NCBI RefSeq assembly: GCF_036499745.1 | Contig: NZ_DASYDG010000030.1 | Location: 186,001-250,000 of the forward strand | From: Pinirhizobacter sp036499745 | Lineage (GTDB): Bacteria; Pseudomonadota; Gammaproteobacteria; Xanthomonadales; Rhodanobacteraceae | Length of the DNA stretch: 64,000 nt | Reading direction: 5' to 3' | Part shown: positions 25,759-33,854 of the stretch, one piece after another | Numbering within the stretch: the first letter of the stretch is position 1 | Layout of the letters: each line of letters begins with the position of its first letter | The notes under the pieces: generated by a model | Database searches by the model: none | What the model saw: the letters and a program-made list of their open reading frames with translations, nothing else | Told to the model about the DNA's origin: nothing | Program-made: the position numbers and the translations under genes

Positions 25759-25924
25759 GGAGAGCCTCCTGATCGTACTGCCACCCATCCTCCCCTGACC
25801 GGTGCCTGGAGACCATCAGGAAACGACCACGCGGCAGACAGGCCTCCGCCGCACCGAAGCAGGATTTCCCAGTCGCAGCCGGGTCTCGACCAAAGGCACC
25901 GATTGCCTCATAATTCGACGCTTG

Positions 25925-26011
25925 GCCGGGATGGCGGAACTGGTAGACGCGACGGACTCAAAATCCGTTTGTGGTGACACAGTGGGGGTTCGATTCCCCC
26001 TCCCGGCACCA
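25925..26011 (+). tRNA. tRNA-Leu (anticodon CAA)
   Basis: 87-nt class II tRNA. Acceptor stem GCCGGGA/TCCCGGC, discriminator A and encoded CCA (26009-26011). The anticodon loop CTCAAAA is closed by CGGA/TCCG, giving anticodon CAA for UUG. A long variable arm and the T-loop GGTTCGATTCC are present. A possible -10 element CATAAT lies at 25909-25914. The DNA just downstream changes character to accessory genes, as often happens where elements integrate at tRNA 3' ends; no duplicated 3' end was found. Confidence 0.97.
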
Positions 26012-26073
26012 TGACTTACGTGATTCTTGGCGTTCCGTTTCGGTCGTCAGCACGGACACGCATCACGACTGGC

Positions 26074-26295
26074 CTATTCCATGCGGTAGTGACGCATCAG
26101 GTCCGCGGCGATGACCGTGTGGCGCAGCCCGGGCTTAAGGCCGTATGCGCTCTGGGAGTGGTGACTTTCGATAACCAGCGCGAACTCGTTCGCGAGTTGG
26201 TCGGTCGGTGTGTTGCCTCCGCAATGCTTTCGAAAAGCATTCCTCAGTTTCAGTGCCATTGCCGCGTCTTGTTCGGTCGAGTGGTGCTTAGCCAT
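26074..26295 (-). CDS. Small protein of unknown function in the tRNA-Leu accessory patch
   Basis: 73 residues from the ATG at 26295 (MAKHHSTEQDAAMALKLRNA...), preceded by a GGAG about ten bases away; an ATG at 26328 has no such site. The product is polar, rich in histidine, with no membrane segment or motif I recognise. It is the last of three minus-strand reading frames after the XRE regulator gene and could belong to the same transcript. Confidence 0.5.
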   Translation of the reverse strand: MAKHHSTEQDAAMALKLRNAFRKHCGGNTPTDQLANEFALVIESHHSQSAYGLKPGLRHTVIAADLMRHYRME

Positions 26296-26370
26296 GCCTG
26301 ATCTCCGCATCCCGTTCTCGGTGTCCATGGTGCGCCAGCTCTCGGCCCTAGTCGAGCCGAGCGCTCCGAG

Positions 26371-26583
26371 CTATTTTGTGCGCCTGCGCTTAGGCCCTGG
26401 CCGACCGGCAAGGGCCTGCTCTATCTCAGCAGCCCACACCACCAAATCCGCACCACAAGCTTGGCACCAATCCCGGAGTTGGAGCCCATCGAGCCGAACC
26501 ACGCCCTGCGCCACGCCCATTTGGACCGACGCCCTCATGCCCTCGGTGCCACTACAGCCCCGCTTCTTCCAGTCGCTTTTCAA
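26371..26583 (-). pseudogene. Headless XRE-family relative (C-terminal half only)
   Basis: 70-residue frame overlapping the 3' end of the XRE gene by 32 nt. Its segment GVVRLDGLQLRDWCQACGAD parallels GLLRLDALQLRTWLKACDSN of the neighbouring XRE protein, and the following AAEIEQAL parallels the GRELEKRL there. The helix-turn-helix part is missing. It may be the remnant of a tandem duplication or a working short partner without a DNA-binding domain. An internal ATG at 26538 would give 55 residues. Confidence 0.5.
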
Positions 26584-26812
26584 GCTCCCGGCCGAACTTG
26601 CCTAGGTTCGAGTCGCAAGCCTTGAGCCAAGTACGCAGCTGCAGCGCATCGAGCCTAAGCAGCCCCCGTTCGACCGAGGAAACATACTGCTGCGAGACGC
26701 CCGCACGTAGGGCCACTTCTTTCTGGGTCAGCCGCGCCTTGTCCCGTATTTCCCGCAGAAGGTCGACGAGGATGGGGTATTCCTTGCTGTAAATGCTCTT
26801 GCCCTTGGGCAT
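26552..26812 (-). CDS. XRE-family helix-turn-helix regulator
   Basis: 86-residue DNA-binding protein from the ATG at 26812 (an ATG at 26830 is also in frame). The HTH is LREIRDKARLTQKEVALRAGVSQQYVSSVERGLLRL, followed by a conserved LDALQLRTWLKACD segment and a basic helical end. It is transcribed divergently from a membrane-anchored protein gene, with an inverted repeat between the two that is the probable operator. Confidence 0.85.
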   Translation of the reverse strand: MPKGKSIYSKEYPILVDLLREIRDKARLTQKEVALRAGVSQQYVSSVERGLLRLDALQLRTWLKACDSNLGKFGRELEKRLEEAGL

Positions 26813-26848
26813 TACGGCCACTTCTTCCACTCAATGAAGCGACGCTAA

Positions 26849-26878
26849 ACAACAACTTGTGATACTCCATGTTGTTGT
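26849..26878. promoter_or_regulatory. 30-bp inverted repeat, probable XRE operator
   Basis: ACAACAACTTG (26849-26859) and CATGTTGTTGT (26868-26878) are inverted copies matching at 10 of 11 positions, separated by 8 bp. The repeat lies in the 136-bp divergent region between the XRE gene and the membrane-protein gene, where one bound dimer pair could control both. Confidence 0.65.
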
Positions 26879-26948
26879 ACTCTGTACGCCATGCTCCGCC
26901 TGCAGGACAAGTGGAGAGCGCCCCATCACTGTTGAAAGGAATCAACGC

Positions 26949-27911
26949 ATGTCAACCGATGCCCTCATCATCCTCGGCGCCGCCGCCGGGGTCATTGCCT
27001 TTGCCTTCGTCATGGGACGCTGGGAGAAGGCGGCAACATCGGCCATGGCTGCAGCAGACTACTTCCATGTAAAAGGCTTTGAAGCGGACATCGACCGCGA
27101 GTGCCATGAAGTGCACATCTCTCTAGATGGCCACAGGGCTTTTTGCGCACCCTTAGGCCACCTCGTTGTCGAACACAAGGTGGAAACCACCGCAGTGGCC
27201 CACGAGAAGAAACCCAAGGGGCGTCGCTGCAGGATTACCCTGCCCTCAAACCCGCGCCGGCTATTGAGGTCGGGCCGCTTAGTGGCCCCATCCAATTCCT
27301 GGGCAGATACGACGTGGACTGCCGTGGAGACCGGGCGGACCTGGGTGCAACTTCGGGCCGTCCGCCTGCCCGCTTACTACGCCAAGCACTGGGCCGATTG
27401 GGACGAAGGGCAAACCAGTGTCCTGACCCATCACTTGGATGTACCCCTATCGAACAGCAAAGCCCGCGCATTCGAATTGTGGCTGGACCAACACAGGCGG
27501 GAGCTTTTCCCCGACAGCGCAGCCGTCCGGGCGACATGGGACCAGACATGCGCAGAACTGCTCAGGGCGTGCCAGCAACAGCGGGACTACCAAGGAAACG
27601 CTCCTGAGGCATTTGAAACCTGGTCATTCTCCGCCCAACCCACGATTGCCTACCTGGTGATTGAAGCGGATGGTGCAGCCTTTTGGGCATCCGGCGACAC
27701 GCCAATGCTCGAGCCGATCGAAAGGCCGCGTTTCAGGTTGGCCGGCGACACGCTGACCGTCTTCTCCGGTGAAATCAACCAGTCCTTTCCCGTGCGAGCG
27801 AACCAGATGCCACTACTGCAGGCTTTGCAAAGCCGGGGCGTTATCCAGCGAGGAAGCCAGGTAATGCGGGGCCTGGATCAATCTAGTACCTCTGCACCAC
27901 GGCACCCTTGA
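26949..27911 (+). CDS. Membrane-anchored protein of unknown function
   Basis: 320 residues from the ATG at 26949, which has AAAGGA upstream; longer in-frame starts from 26859 would run through the inverted repeat. One N-terminal membrane segment (ALIILGAAAGVIAFAFVMG, residues 5-23) is followed by a roughly 290-residue soluble domain, probably cytoplasmic, rich in Trp and His with no catalytic motif I recognise. It is the divergent partner of the XRE regulator and is likely its target. Codon use looks less GC-rich than the flanking core genes. Confidence 0.65.
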   Translation: MSTDALIILGAAAGVIAFAFVMGRWEKAATSAMAAADYFHVKGFEADIDRECHEVHISLDGHRAFCAPLGHLVVEHKVETTAVAHEKKPKGRRCRITLPSNPRRLLRSGRLVAPSNSWADTTWTAVETGRTWVQLRAVRLPAYYAKHWADWDEGQTSVLTHHLDVPLSNSKARAFELWLDQHRRELFPDSAAVRATWDQTCAELLRACQQQRDYQGNAPEAFETWSFSAQPTIAYLVIEADGAAFWASGDTPMLEPIERPRFRLAGDTLTVFSGEINQSFPVRANQMPLLQALQSRGVIQRGSQVMRGLDQSSTSAPRHP

Positions 27912-28007
27912 CCTTTCCTATCTTTGCTCGGCTACTCACGCGGAGGTCAACTTCACGCCGCAGCTCTAAGAACCTCAAAGAATCACCAATACCCAATGGA
28001 GTGCGCA

Positions 28008-28178
28008 ATGACCACAAACTTCACCCGCTTTGACGCGGCTGAGTTCCTCGACTCCGAGGAGCTGATCGCCGCATACCTCACCGAGGTACTCGCAGAAAAC
28101 GACCTGTCACAGGTCGACACAGCACTCGGGACCATTGCCCGCGCGCGGGGCATGACAAACTCAAGGACACCCGAGTAG
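28008..28178 (+). pseudogene. Truncated HigA-type antitoxin
   Basis: 56 residues from an ATG with GGAG upstream. The sequence FDAAEFLDSEELIAAYLTEVLAENDLSQVDTALGTIARARGM parallels the first 50 residues of the complete antitoxin at 56313, but the reading frame leaves the family right after ARARGM and stops. The helix-turn-helix half is absent and there is no HigB toxin upstream (only 96 nt to the previous gene). Most likely a decayed toxin-antitoxin remnant. Confidence 0.75.
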
Positions 28179-28377
28179 CAAAGGCTAGGCCGCTGCCCCA
28201 GGGATATGCACCACCCGAGAAGACGGAGAGAATAGCTAGCCGGAGCCGGTTACCGCTACACGTAAACCAAAACGGTGGTGGTTTCGAGTACATCCGACCG
28301 TCCCCACCGGCATATTCTTTCCGTAAGAAATAGCGGCTAGCATGCGCCCCAAGCCACACTCGTCGGGCACAGGGCAC

Positions 28378-28620
28378 ATGAAAGAGAACATCGCAGGCCT
28401 CACGCTGGTTTCCGGCGCGGGGAGTTTCACCGAGGGCGCCCGCACCCTTTGGCACGGCTATTGGAATCTCTTCACCACCGAGCCCGGCGGCCTGTTGACG
28501 CTGATGGAACGCGGCCGTACGCCGGGCGACTTCCTTGAACGCCAGGCGGCAGCGATAGCCGGTCGCGAGGCAGGCATTCAAGCCGCCGAACTTGCCGTCA
28601 GTCGCATTGCCGCGGCATAA
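28378..28620 (+). CDS. Hypothetical small protein
   Basis: 80 residues from the ATG at 28378 (an ATG at 28342 would add 12). The product is alanine/glycine-rich with GLTLVSGAGSFTEGARTLWHGYWNLF near the start and a helical C terminus. I do not recognise it and no clear ribosome binding site is seen. The 199 bp before it (28179-28377) hold no supported feature. Confidence 0.35.
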   Translation: MKENIAGLTLVSGAGSFTEGARTLWHGYWNLFTTEPGGLLTLMERGRTPGDFLERQAAAIAGREAGIQAAELAVSRIAAA

Positions 28621-28685
28621 ACCGCCCGCGGCGCGCTTGAAGGAGCCGGTTAAGATAATCGCCTTATCCAGCCACCAGGACTCCC

Positions 28686-29603
28686 ATGGCACCCCGACAG
28701 CCCTTCTTCGCCAAATGGGGCGAAGCCCGTGTCAAGACGCGGCGCCTCAATGAAGAACTGGACCTGCTGCGCTTTAACCAGGGTGTGATCCTGTCGAAAC
28801 TGGATGCGGGCAACACATCGCCGCGGCTTGCCGACCATGAGTTCAAGGTGTTCTCGCAATGGGGCGAGGACGGCATTTTGCAGTTCCTTACGCGCGTCGT
28901 GCCGATCGCGCAGCGGACTTTCATCGAGTTCGGCGTTGAAGACTTTTCCGAATCCAATGGCCGTTTCCTGATGCAGAAGGACAACTGGCGCGGCTTCGTG
29001 ATCGATGGCTCGGCTGACAATGTGAAGTCGATTCGCCGCGCGCCCTACTACTGGCGGCACGAACTCACCGCGAAGCAGGCGTTCATCACCCGCGAGAATA
29101 TCGAGGGCCTGCTTGCCGAAAGCGGATTCGAGGCCGATCTTGGCATCTTGTCCATCGACATCGATGGCAACGATTATCACGTATGGCAGGCCATCGAGGC
29201 CTTCCACCCGCGCATCGTGGTATGCGAATACAACAGCGTGTTCGGGCCCGCCGACACTATCACCGTGCCCTACCAGGCTGATTTCCAGCGCAGCGTCGCG
29301 CACCATTCGAACCTGTATTGGGGAGCATCGATCGGAGCGCTGGTGCACCTGGCTGCCACGAAGGGCTATAGCCTGGTCGGCGGCAACAGCGCCGGCAACA
29401 ACGCCTTCTTCGTGCGCAACGACCTGCTCAGCGGCGGCCTTGCCGTGTGCACGCCATCAGAAGCCCACGAAATTTCCCGCTACCGGGAAAGCCGCGACGC
29501 CGAAGGCAAGGCGAACTGGCTTTCCGGCGACGCTCGCCGACGGGCCATTGCAGGCCTGCCAGTGCTCGACGTGGCCACGGGCGACACGCGCACGCTGGAA
29601 TGA
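28686..29603 (+). CDS. FkbM-like methyltransferase-fold protein
   Basis: 305 residues. The core QRTFIEFGVEDFSESNGRFLMQKDNWRGFVIDGS resembles the SAM-binding start of FkbM-type methyltransferases (usual form FIDIGANxG...GWxGxxIEP), and GILSIDIDGNDYHVWQAIEAFHPRIVVCEYN matches the FkbM LSIDVEGxE motif. The glycine-rich loop is altered (FGVEDF), so activity is uncertain. Such proteins often work on surface glycans, but no glycan cluster is nearby. Confidence 0.6.
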   Translation: MAPRQPFFAKWGEARVKTRRLNEELDLLRFNQGVILSKLDAGNTSPRLADHEFKVFSQWGEDGILQFLTRVVPIAQRTFIEFGVEDFSESNGRFLMQKDNWRGFVIDGSADNVKSIRRAPYYWRHELTAKQAFITRENIEGLLAESGFEADLGILSIDIDGNDYHVWQAIEAFHPRIVVCEYNSVFGPADTITVPYQADFQRSVAHHSNLYWGASIGALVHLAATKGYSLVGGNSAGNNAFFVRNDLLSGGLAVCTPSEAHEISRYRESRDAEGKANWLSGDARRRAIAGLPVLDVATGDTRTLE

Positions 29604-29665
29604 GCATGCACGTGAGCCGTGACATGCCGGCGGCGTAGCCTCACCGGCACCACGCCGAAAACACC

Positions 29666-30460
29666 TCAAACGATCGACCGCACCACCCCGCCGTCCACGC
29701 GCACCGCCGCACCGGTGGTTGCCGACGCCTGCTCGGATGCCAGATACACGGACATGTTGGCCACTTCCTCCACCGTGGCCAGGCGTTTGATCAACGACGA
29801 TGGACGGTGCGTGGCAATGAAATCGCGCTCTACATCGGCTTGCGACACACCCTTCTCACCGGCGATCTTGCCGAAGAAATCACCCACCCCTTCCGACCGC
29901 GTGGGGCCAGGCAGCAACGCATTGACGGTGACGCCAGTGCCTGCGAGCTCCTCGGCCAGCCCGCGCGAAAGGCCCAGTTGCGCGGTCTTGGTAACCCCGT
30001 AGTGGATCATTTCCGCCGGAATCTGCACGCCCGATTCGCTGGATATGAACTGGATGCGGCCCCAGACGCGCGCCTTCATACCCTGGGCGTAGTGACGGGC
30101 CAGTCGCACGCCGCTCATCACGTTCACCTCGAAGAAATGCATCCAGTCCGCGTCGGTGATGTCGGCGAAGGGTTTCGGTTCGAAGATGCCCAGGCTGTTG
30201 ACCAGGATGTCGGTGTCCGGGAAAGCGCTGATGAGGTCCGCGGCGCCCTGCGCAGTGCCCAGGTCACCCGCCTGGCCCGATAGGCTGGCCTTCGGGTGGA
30301 TGGTGTGGATCGAAGCCAAAGCTTCTTCGACACGCGCCTGGGTGCGGCCTGTTACCACCACATGGGCGCCGGCACCTGCCAGGCCCGTGGCAATGGCAAG
30401 GCCGATGCCGGCGGTGGATCCTGAAACGATGGCACTGCGACCGCCAAGTTCGATGCGCAT
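29666..30460 (-). CDS. SDR-family NAD(P)-dependent oxidoreductase
   Basis: 264 residues from the ATG at 30460, with GGGAG upstream; an in-frame TTG at 30481 is rejected. The Rossmann motif is GSTAGIGLAIA. The catalytic residues read SSESGVQIPAEMIHYGVTK: Ser and YxxxK, with NSLG in place of the common NNAG. The C terminus has the usual TGAAVRVDGG. Substrate unknown. It is transcribed away from thymidylate kinase. Confidence 0.88.
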   Translation of the reverse strand: MRIELGGRSAIVSGSTAGIGLAIATGLAGAGAHVVVTGRTQARVEEALASIHTIHPKASLSGQAGDLGTAQGAADLISAFPDTDILVNSLGIFEPKPFADITDADWMHFFEVNVMSGVRLARHYAQGMKARVWGRIQFISSESGVQIPAEMIHYGVTKTAQLGLSRGLAEELAGTGVTVNALLPGPTRSEGVGDFFGKIAGEKGVSQADVERDFIATHRPSSLIKRLATVEEVANMSVYLASEQASATTGAAVRVDGGVVRSIV

Positions 30461-30574
30461 GGGTGTGGACACTCCCTTCAATAAGACGTCCTGCCACTGT
30501 AGGGCCGCTTTCCCCGGATGGAATACCCCTTATCGCGAAGTGCATTCAACGGGCCGAGCGGATAAAGTTCGCCG

Positions 30575-31249
30575 ATGACCCAAGCTCAGATCCCCGGCGG
30601 CTTCGTGCTCGCCATCGAAGGCATCGACGGTGCCGGCAAGACCACCCTCGCCGCCAGCCTCGGGGCCGTCCTGCGCAAGGTAGGGCTGGGCGTCACCATC
30701 GGCAAGGAGCCCACTGCCGGCACCTGGGGCACCAGGCTCCGGCAGTCGGCGATCGAAGGACGGCTCGACGCCGCCGACGAGCTCCGCTACCTGTTGCTCG
30801 ATCGCCGCGAGCACGTCGAGTCGGTGATCGCCCCGGCACTTGAGCGTGGTGAAGTGATGATCCTGGACCGCTACTACCCGTCCACCGTGGCCTACCAGGG
30901 CGCCGCCGGTCTCGATGTCCACCAGCTGCTGGCCGAGAACGACTTCGCGCCCAGGCCCGACCTGCTGCTGGTGCTTGACGTCGAACCCGGCGAAGGCCTG
31001 TCGCGCATCCGCGCCCGTGGCGACAAGCCCAACCATTTCGAAGATGCCGACAACCTTGCGCGCTGCCGGGCCATTTTCCTTGAGCCCGGCCTGTTGGAGG
31101 CGACGATCATTGACGCCAGCAGCGATGCCGCCACCGTGCTGGCGGTTGCCCGGGAACTCATCTACCAGGCGGTGATCGGAAAGCTGGGTGAGCGGCCAGG
31201 CTGGGTCGAAGGCATTACCTCACGGTCACCCGTACCGCGGCACGCCTGA
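30575..31249 (+). CDS. tmk: Thymidylate kinase
   Basis: Phosphorylates dTMP to dTDP. P-loop EGIDGAGKTTLAASLG at residues 15-30, the DRYYPSTVAYQGA motif (DRYxxS) and the lid region LSRIRARGDKPNHFED are all present. 224 residues, close to the family's usual 205-215. Confidence 0.92.
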   Translation: MTQAQIPGGFVLAIEGIDGAGKTTLAASLGAVLRKVGLGVTIGKEPTAGTWGTRLRQSAIEGRLDAADELRYLLLDRREHVESVIAPALERGEVMILDRYYPSTVAYQGAAGLDVHQLLAENDFAPRPDLLLVLDVEPGEGLSRIRARGDKPNHFEDADNLARCRAIFLEPGLLEATIIDASSDAATVLAVARELIYQAVIGKLGERPGWVEGITSRSPVPRHA

Positions 31250-31515
31250 CGCGGCTAACAGCTCCCGTTGGCAGCCTTCAATCAGCTGACGGAAGTTGCC
31301 CCGCATGGTCACTCCCTGACCCGCGCTGCCGGGCCGCCATGTGAAGGGCACGCGCGAATGCCGCGTACAGGCCCCTTTGTTAAGGCCCGGAATTTGCTTC
31401 CCTTGGGTGAACCGCGAAAACGTTTGCGCGGCTTGAGGCCACGGTGGAGCGTGGTCCTTGTGATCCGATCGACGGGGCAGGTCTGGACGACTACGCTCCG
31501 GCTGGAAGTACACCT

Positions 31516-31752
31516 ATGTCCACTTTAGAAGCCCGTTCGCTGCAACGCACCGCCATGACCCTGGCGGGCCTGAGCACCCTGCTGGGGCTTGCCATCATGG
31601 CCGCCTCGACCATCCATTTCGCAAGCCACCTGCCCAGCGTCCTGCTGGCATGGCTCGGTGCGTCGTTTGTCACCGGCGGCATGGTGGCCATTTCCCTGGC
31701 TCACGACAACGAAGGCTCGCACCCCTCGGCCAGCCATTATTACGACGCCTGA
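31516..31752 (+). CDS. Small two-span membrane protein
   Basis: 78 residues from the ATG at 31516, with GGAAG eight bases upstream. Two hydrophobic stretches (about 13-31 and 38-60) and polar ends (DNEGSHPSASHYYDA). No recognised family. The 266 bases before it carry no supported gene. Confidence 0.55.
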   Translation: MSTLEARSLQRTAMTLAGLSTLLGLAIMAASTIHFASHLPSVLLAWLGASFVTGGMVAISLAHDNEGSHPSASHYYDA

Positions 31753-31759
31753 AGGGGCG

Positions 31760-32047
31760 TCAGGCTTTGCCGGCCTCGTCGGCCACCGCGCCGGCCGTGT
31801 CCGAAGAAAAGTGCAGTTCAAGCAGGGCTTCGTGCAGGCTGTCCAGCGAAGTCACCTCGCTCTCCACCGCTTCACCGCGACTGGAAGGCGAAACATGGAC
31901 GAAGGTTTTTCCGTCCTGGTAGGCAATGCCCTCGTCATGGACCGTCTGCATGGTCAGTACCTTGTAGGTCGCGTCCTTCGAGCGGCGAATGGTCAGTCTG
32001 CGCCCTTCCCGTTCGCCCTCGAATACCGTCGTCCATTCTGCTGCCAT
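31760..32047 (-). CDS. Conserved hypothetical soluble protein
   Basis: 95 residues starting MAAEWTTVFEGEREGRRLTIRRSKDATYKVLTMQ; short, charged, predominantly beta-strand then helical. No motif is recognised. It is convergent with the small membrane-protein gene (7-nt gap) and downstream of the HI0933-family gene, from which it is separated by 71 nt. The ATG at 32047 is chosen as the first with family-like composition. Confidence 0.5.
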   Translation of the reverse strand: MAAEWTTVFEGEREGRRLTIRRSKDATYKVLTMQTVHDEGIAYQDGKTFVHVSPSSRGEAVESEVTSLDSLHEALLELHFSSDTAGAVADEAGKA

Positions 32048-32118
32048 GGCTCTATCCGTTCCGCGCACGTAGCGTGCAGTGCCATTCTTGCCGCGGACAG
32101 GTCTAGCGATTGTTAAGG

Positions 32119-33303
32119 TCAGGCCACCTGTCCGGCTGCATGGCCTGAAGCCCACGCCCACTGGAAGTTGTAACCGCCCAGGTGGCCGGTGACATCAAGC
32201 ACTTCGCCGATGAAATACAGGCCCGGCACCCGGCGCGACATCATCGTGGTGGAACTGATGCCGTCGGTATCCACGCCTCCCAGCGTGACTTCCGCCGTAC
32301 GGTAGCCCTCCGTGCCACTGGCCACGATCGGCCAGGCCGCCAGGCGGCCGCCGATATCGCGCAATTCCGCCTCGCGGTACTGGCGTATGGGGCGTGACCC
32401 CAGGAAAGCCTCGCACAAGCGCTGGGCCAGTCGCCTGGGTAGTGCGTCACCCAGGACGGTGCGCAATTCCGCCGCGGGACGCTGCCCTTGCTGGTCGATC
32501 AGCCACTGGGCAGGGTCGAGGCCGGGCATGAGGTCCAGGAGTAATTCCCTGCCCGGTTCCCAGTACGAGGAAACCTGCAGGATGGCAGGCCCGCTCAAGC
32601 CCCGATGGGTAAACAGAACCGCCTCGCCGAACGACACCGAATCACAGCTGGCTGAAGCCGGCAGCGCCACGCCACTGAGGTCAGCGTAGTGTTCCTGGTG
32701 CTTGCCGCTCAGGGTGAGCGGCACCAGCCCGGCGCGAAGCGGCAGCACCGTGTGGCCGAACTGGCGGGCCAGGTCGTACCCGAACGCCGTGGCGCCCATT
32801 GTCGGCACCGACAGTCCACCGGTGGCTACCACCAGCGAGGCGCAGCGCACGTGGCCTTGCGGCGTATCCACCATGAAGCCGTCGCCGTGGGTGCGTACAT
32901 GGGACACCGGCACCGAGGTTTCCACGCGTGCCCCCGCCCGCGCGCATTCGGCCAGCAACATGGCCACGATCTGCTTGGCCGAATCGTCGCAGAACAGCTG
33001 GCCTGGGGTTTTTTCATGCCAGGCGATGCGGTGGCGGTCGACCATGGCGATGAAGTCCCAGGGCGTGTAGCGCGCCAGGGCACTCTTGCAAAAATGCGGA
33101 TTGGCCGAGAGGTAATGGGCCGGCGTGGTTCCGGTATGGGTGAAATTGCACCGACCGCCACCGGACATCAGTATCTTCTTGCCGGGCTTGTTGGCGTGGT
33201 CGAGCACGAGTACGCGGCGGCCGCGGGCTCCCGCGACGATGGCGCACATCATGCCGGCCGCGCCCGCGCCGATCACCAGCACGTCATAGTCGCTCGTCGC
33301 CAT
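32119..33303 (-). CDS. HI0933/YhiN-family FAD-dependent oxidoreductase
   Basis: Flavoprotein of 394 residues. The N terminus has GAGAAGMMCAIVAGARGRRVLVLDHANKPGKKILMSGGGRCNFTHTG, the exact signature of the HI0933-like family. The C terminus has GLYFIGEVLDVTGHLGGYNFQWAWASGHAAG. Members include BaiN-type and aminoacetone-oxidase-annotated proteins; the physiological substrate is unknown. Full length. Confidence 0.92.
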   Translation of the reverse strand: MATSDYDVLVIGAGAAGMMCAIVAGARGRRVLVLDHANKPGKKILMSGGGRCNFTHTGTTPAHYLSANPHFCKSALARYTPWDFIAMVDRHRIAWHEKTPGQLFCDDSAKQIVAMLLAECARAGARVETSVPVSHVRTHGDGFMVDTPQGHVRCASLVVATGGLSVPTMGATAFGYDLARQFGHTVLPLRAGLVPLTLSGKHQEHYADLSGVALPASASCDSVSFGEAVLFTHRGLSGPAILQVSSYWEPGRELLLDLMPGLDPAQWLIDQQGQRPAAELRTVLGDALPRRLAQRLCEAFLGSRPIRQYREAELRDIGGRLAAWPIVASGTEGYRTAEVTLGGVDTDGISSTTMMSRRVPGLYFIGEVLDVTGHLGGYNFQWAWASGHAAGQVA

Positions 33304-33371
33304 CGGGCCATTATCGCCGATCGGGGCGCGCTACCATAGACGGCCCGCCCCACGATGGATGACTTTCCACC

Positions 33372-33854
33372 ATGCCCTCCTTCGACGTCATATCCGAAAT
33401 CGACAAGCACGAGCTCACCAACGCCGTCGACCAGGCCAACCGCGAGCTTTCCACCCGCTTTGACTTCCGCAACGTCGAGGCGAGCTTCGAGCTTGATGGT
33501 TTCGTGGTCAACCAGCGCGCACCCAGCGACTTCCAGCTTGAGCAGATGCTCGACATCCTGAGGGCCCGGCTGGCGGCCCGGCAGATCGACGCGCGTGCCA
33601 TGGACATCGGCGAGCCTGAGGTAAACCTCGGCGGCGCGCGGCGCAAGGTCACCCTCAAGCAAGGGATCGAGCAACCCATCGCCAAGAAGCTGATCGCCGC
33701 GATGAAAGAAGCCAAGCTCAAGGTGGAAGCGCAGATCAACGGCGACAAACTGCGCGTGAGCGGTAAAAAACGCGACGACCTGCAGGCGGCGATGGCGATC
33801 CTGCGCAAGGTGGACATCGAGCTACCGCTGCAGTTCGACAATTTCCGCGACTAG
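33372..33854 (+). CDS. yajQ: YajQ-family cyclic-di-GMP-binding protein
   Basis: 160 residues, matching YajQ along its length: MPSFDVISEIDKHELTNAVDQANRELSTRFDFRN at the start, KLIAAMKEAKLKVEAQINGDKLRVSGKKRDDLQ in the second half. In Xanthomonas a YajQ homologue binds c-di-GMP and controls virulence genes through a LysR regulator. Here its stop overlaps the stop of a convergent diguanylate cyclase gene by 4 nt. Confidence 0.95.
   Translation: MPSFDVISEIDKHELTNAVDQANRELSTRFDFRNVEASFELDGFVVNQRAPSDFQLEQMLDILRARLAARQIDARAMDIGEPEVNLGGARRKVTLKQGIEQPIAKKLIAAMKEAKLKVEAQINGDKLRVSGKKRDDLQAAMAILRKVDIELPLQFDNFRD

Noticed and set aside
25925..28650. Integrated phage or ICE at tRNA-Leu
   Set aside because: No integrase, no structural or transfer genes and no second copy of the tRNA 3' end were seen. 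The patch may be a remnant, but a mobile element cannot be claimed.
28078..28692. 204-codon minus-strand frame over the accessory patch
   Set aside because: It spans the truncated antitoxin and the hypothetical gene, has low-complexity composition and no motif.
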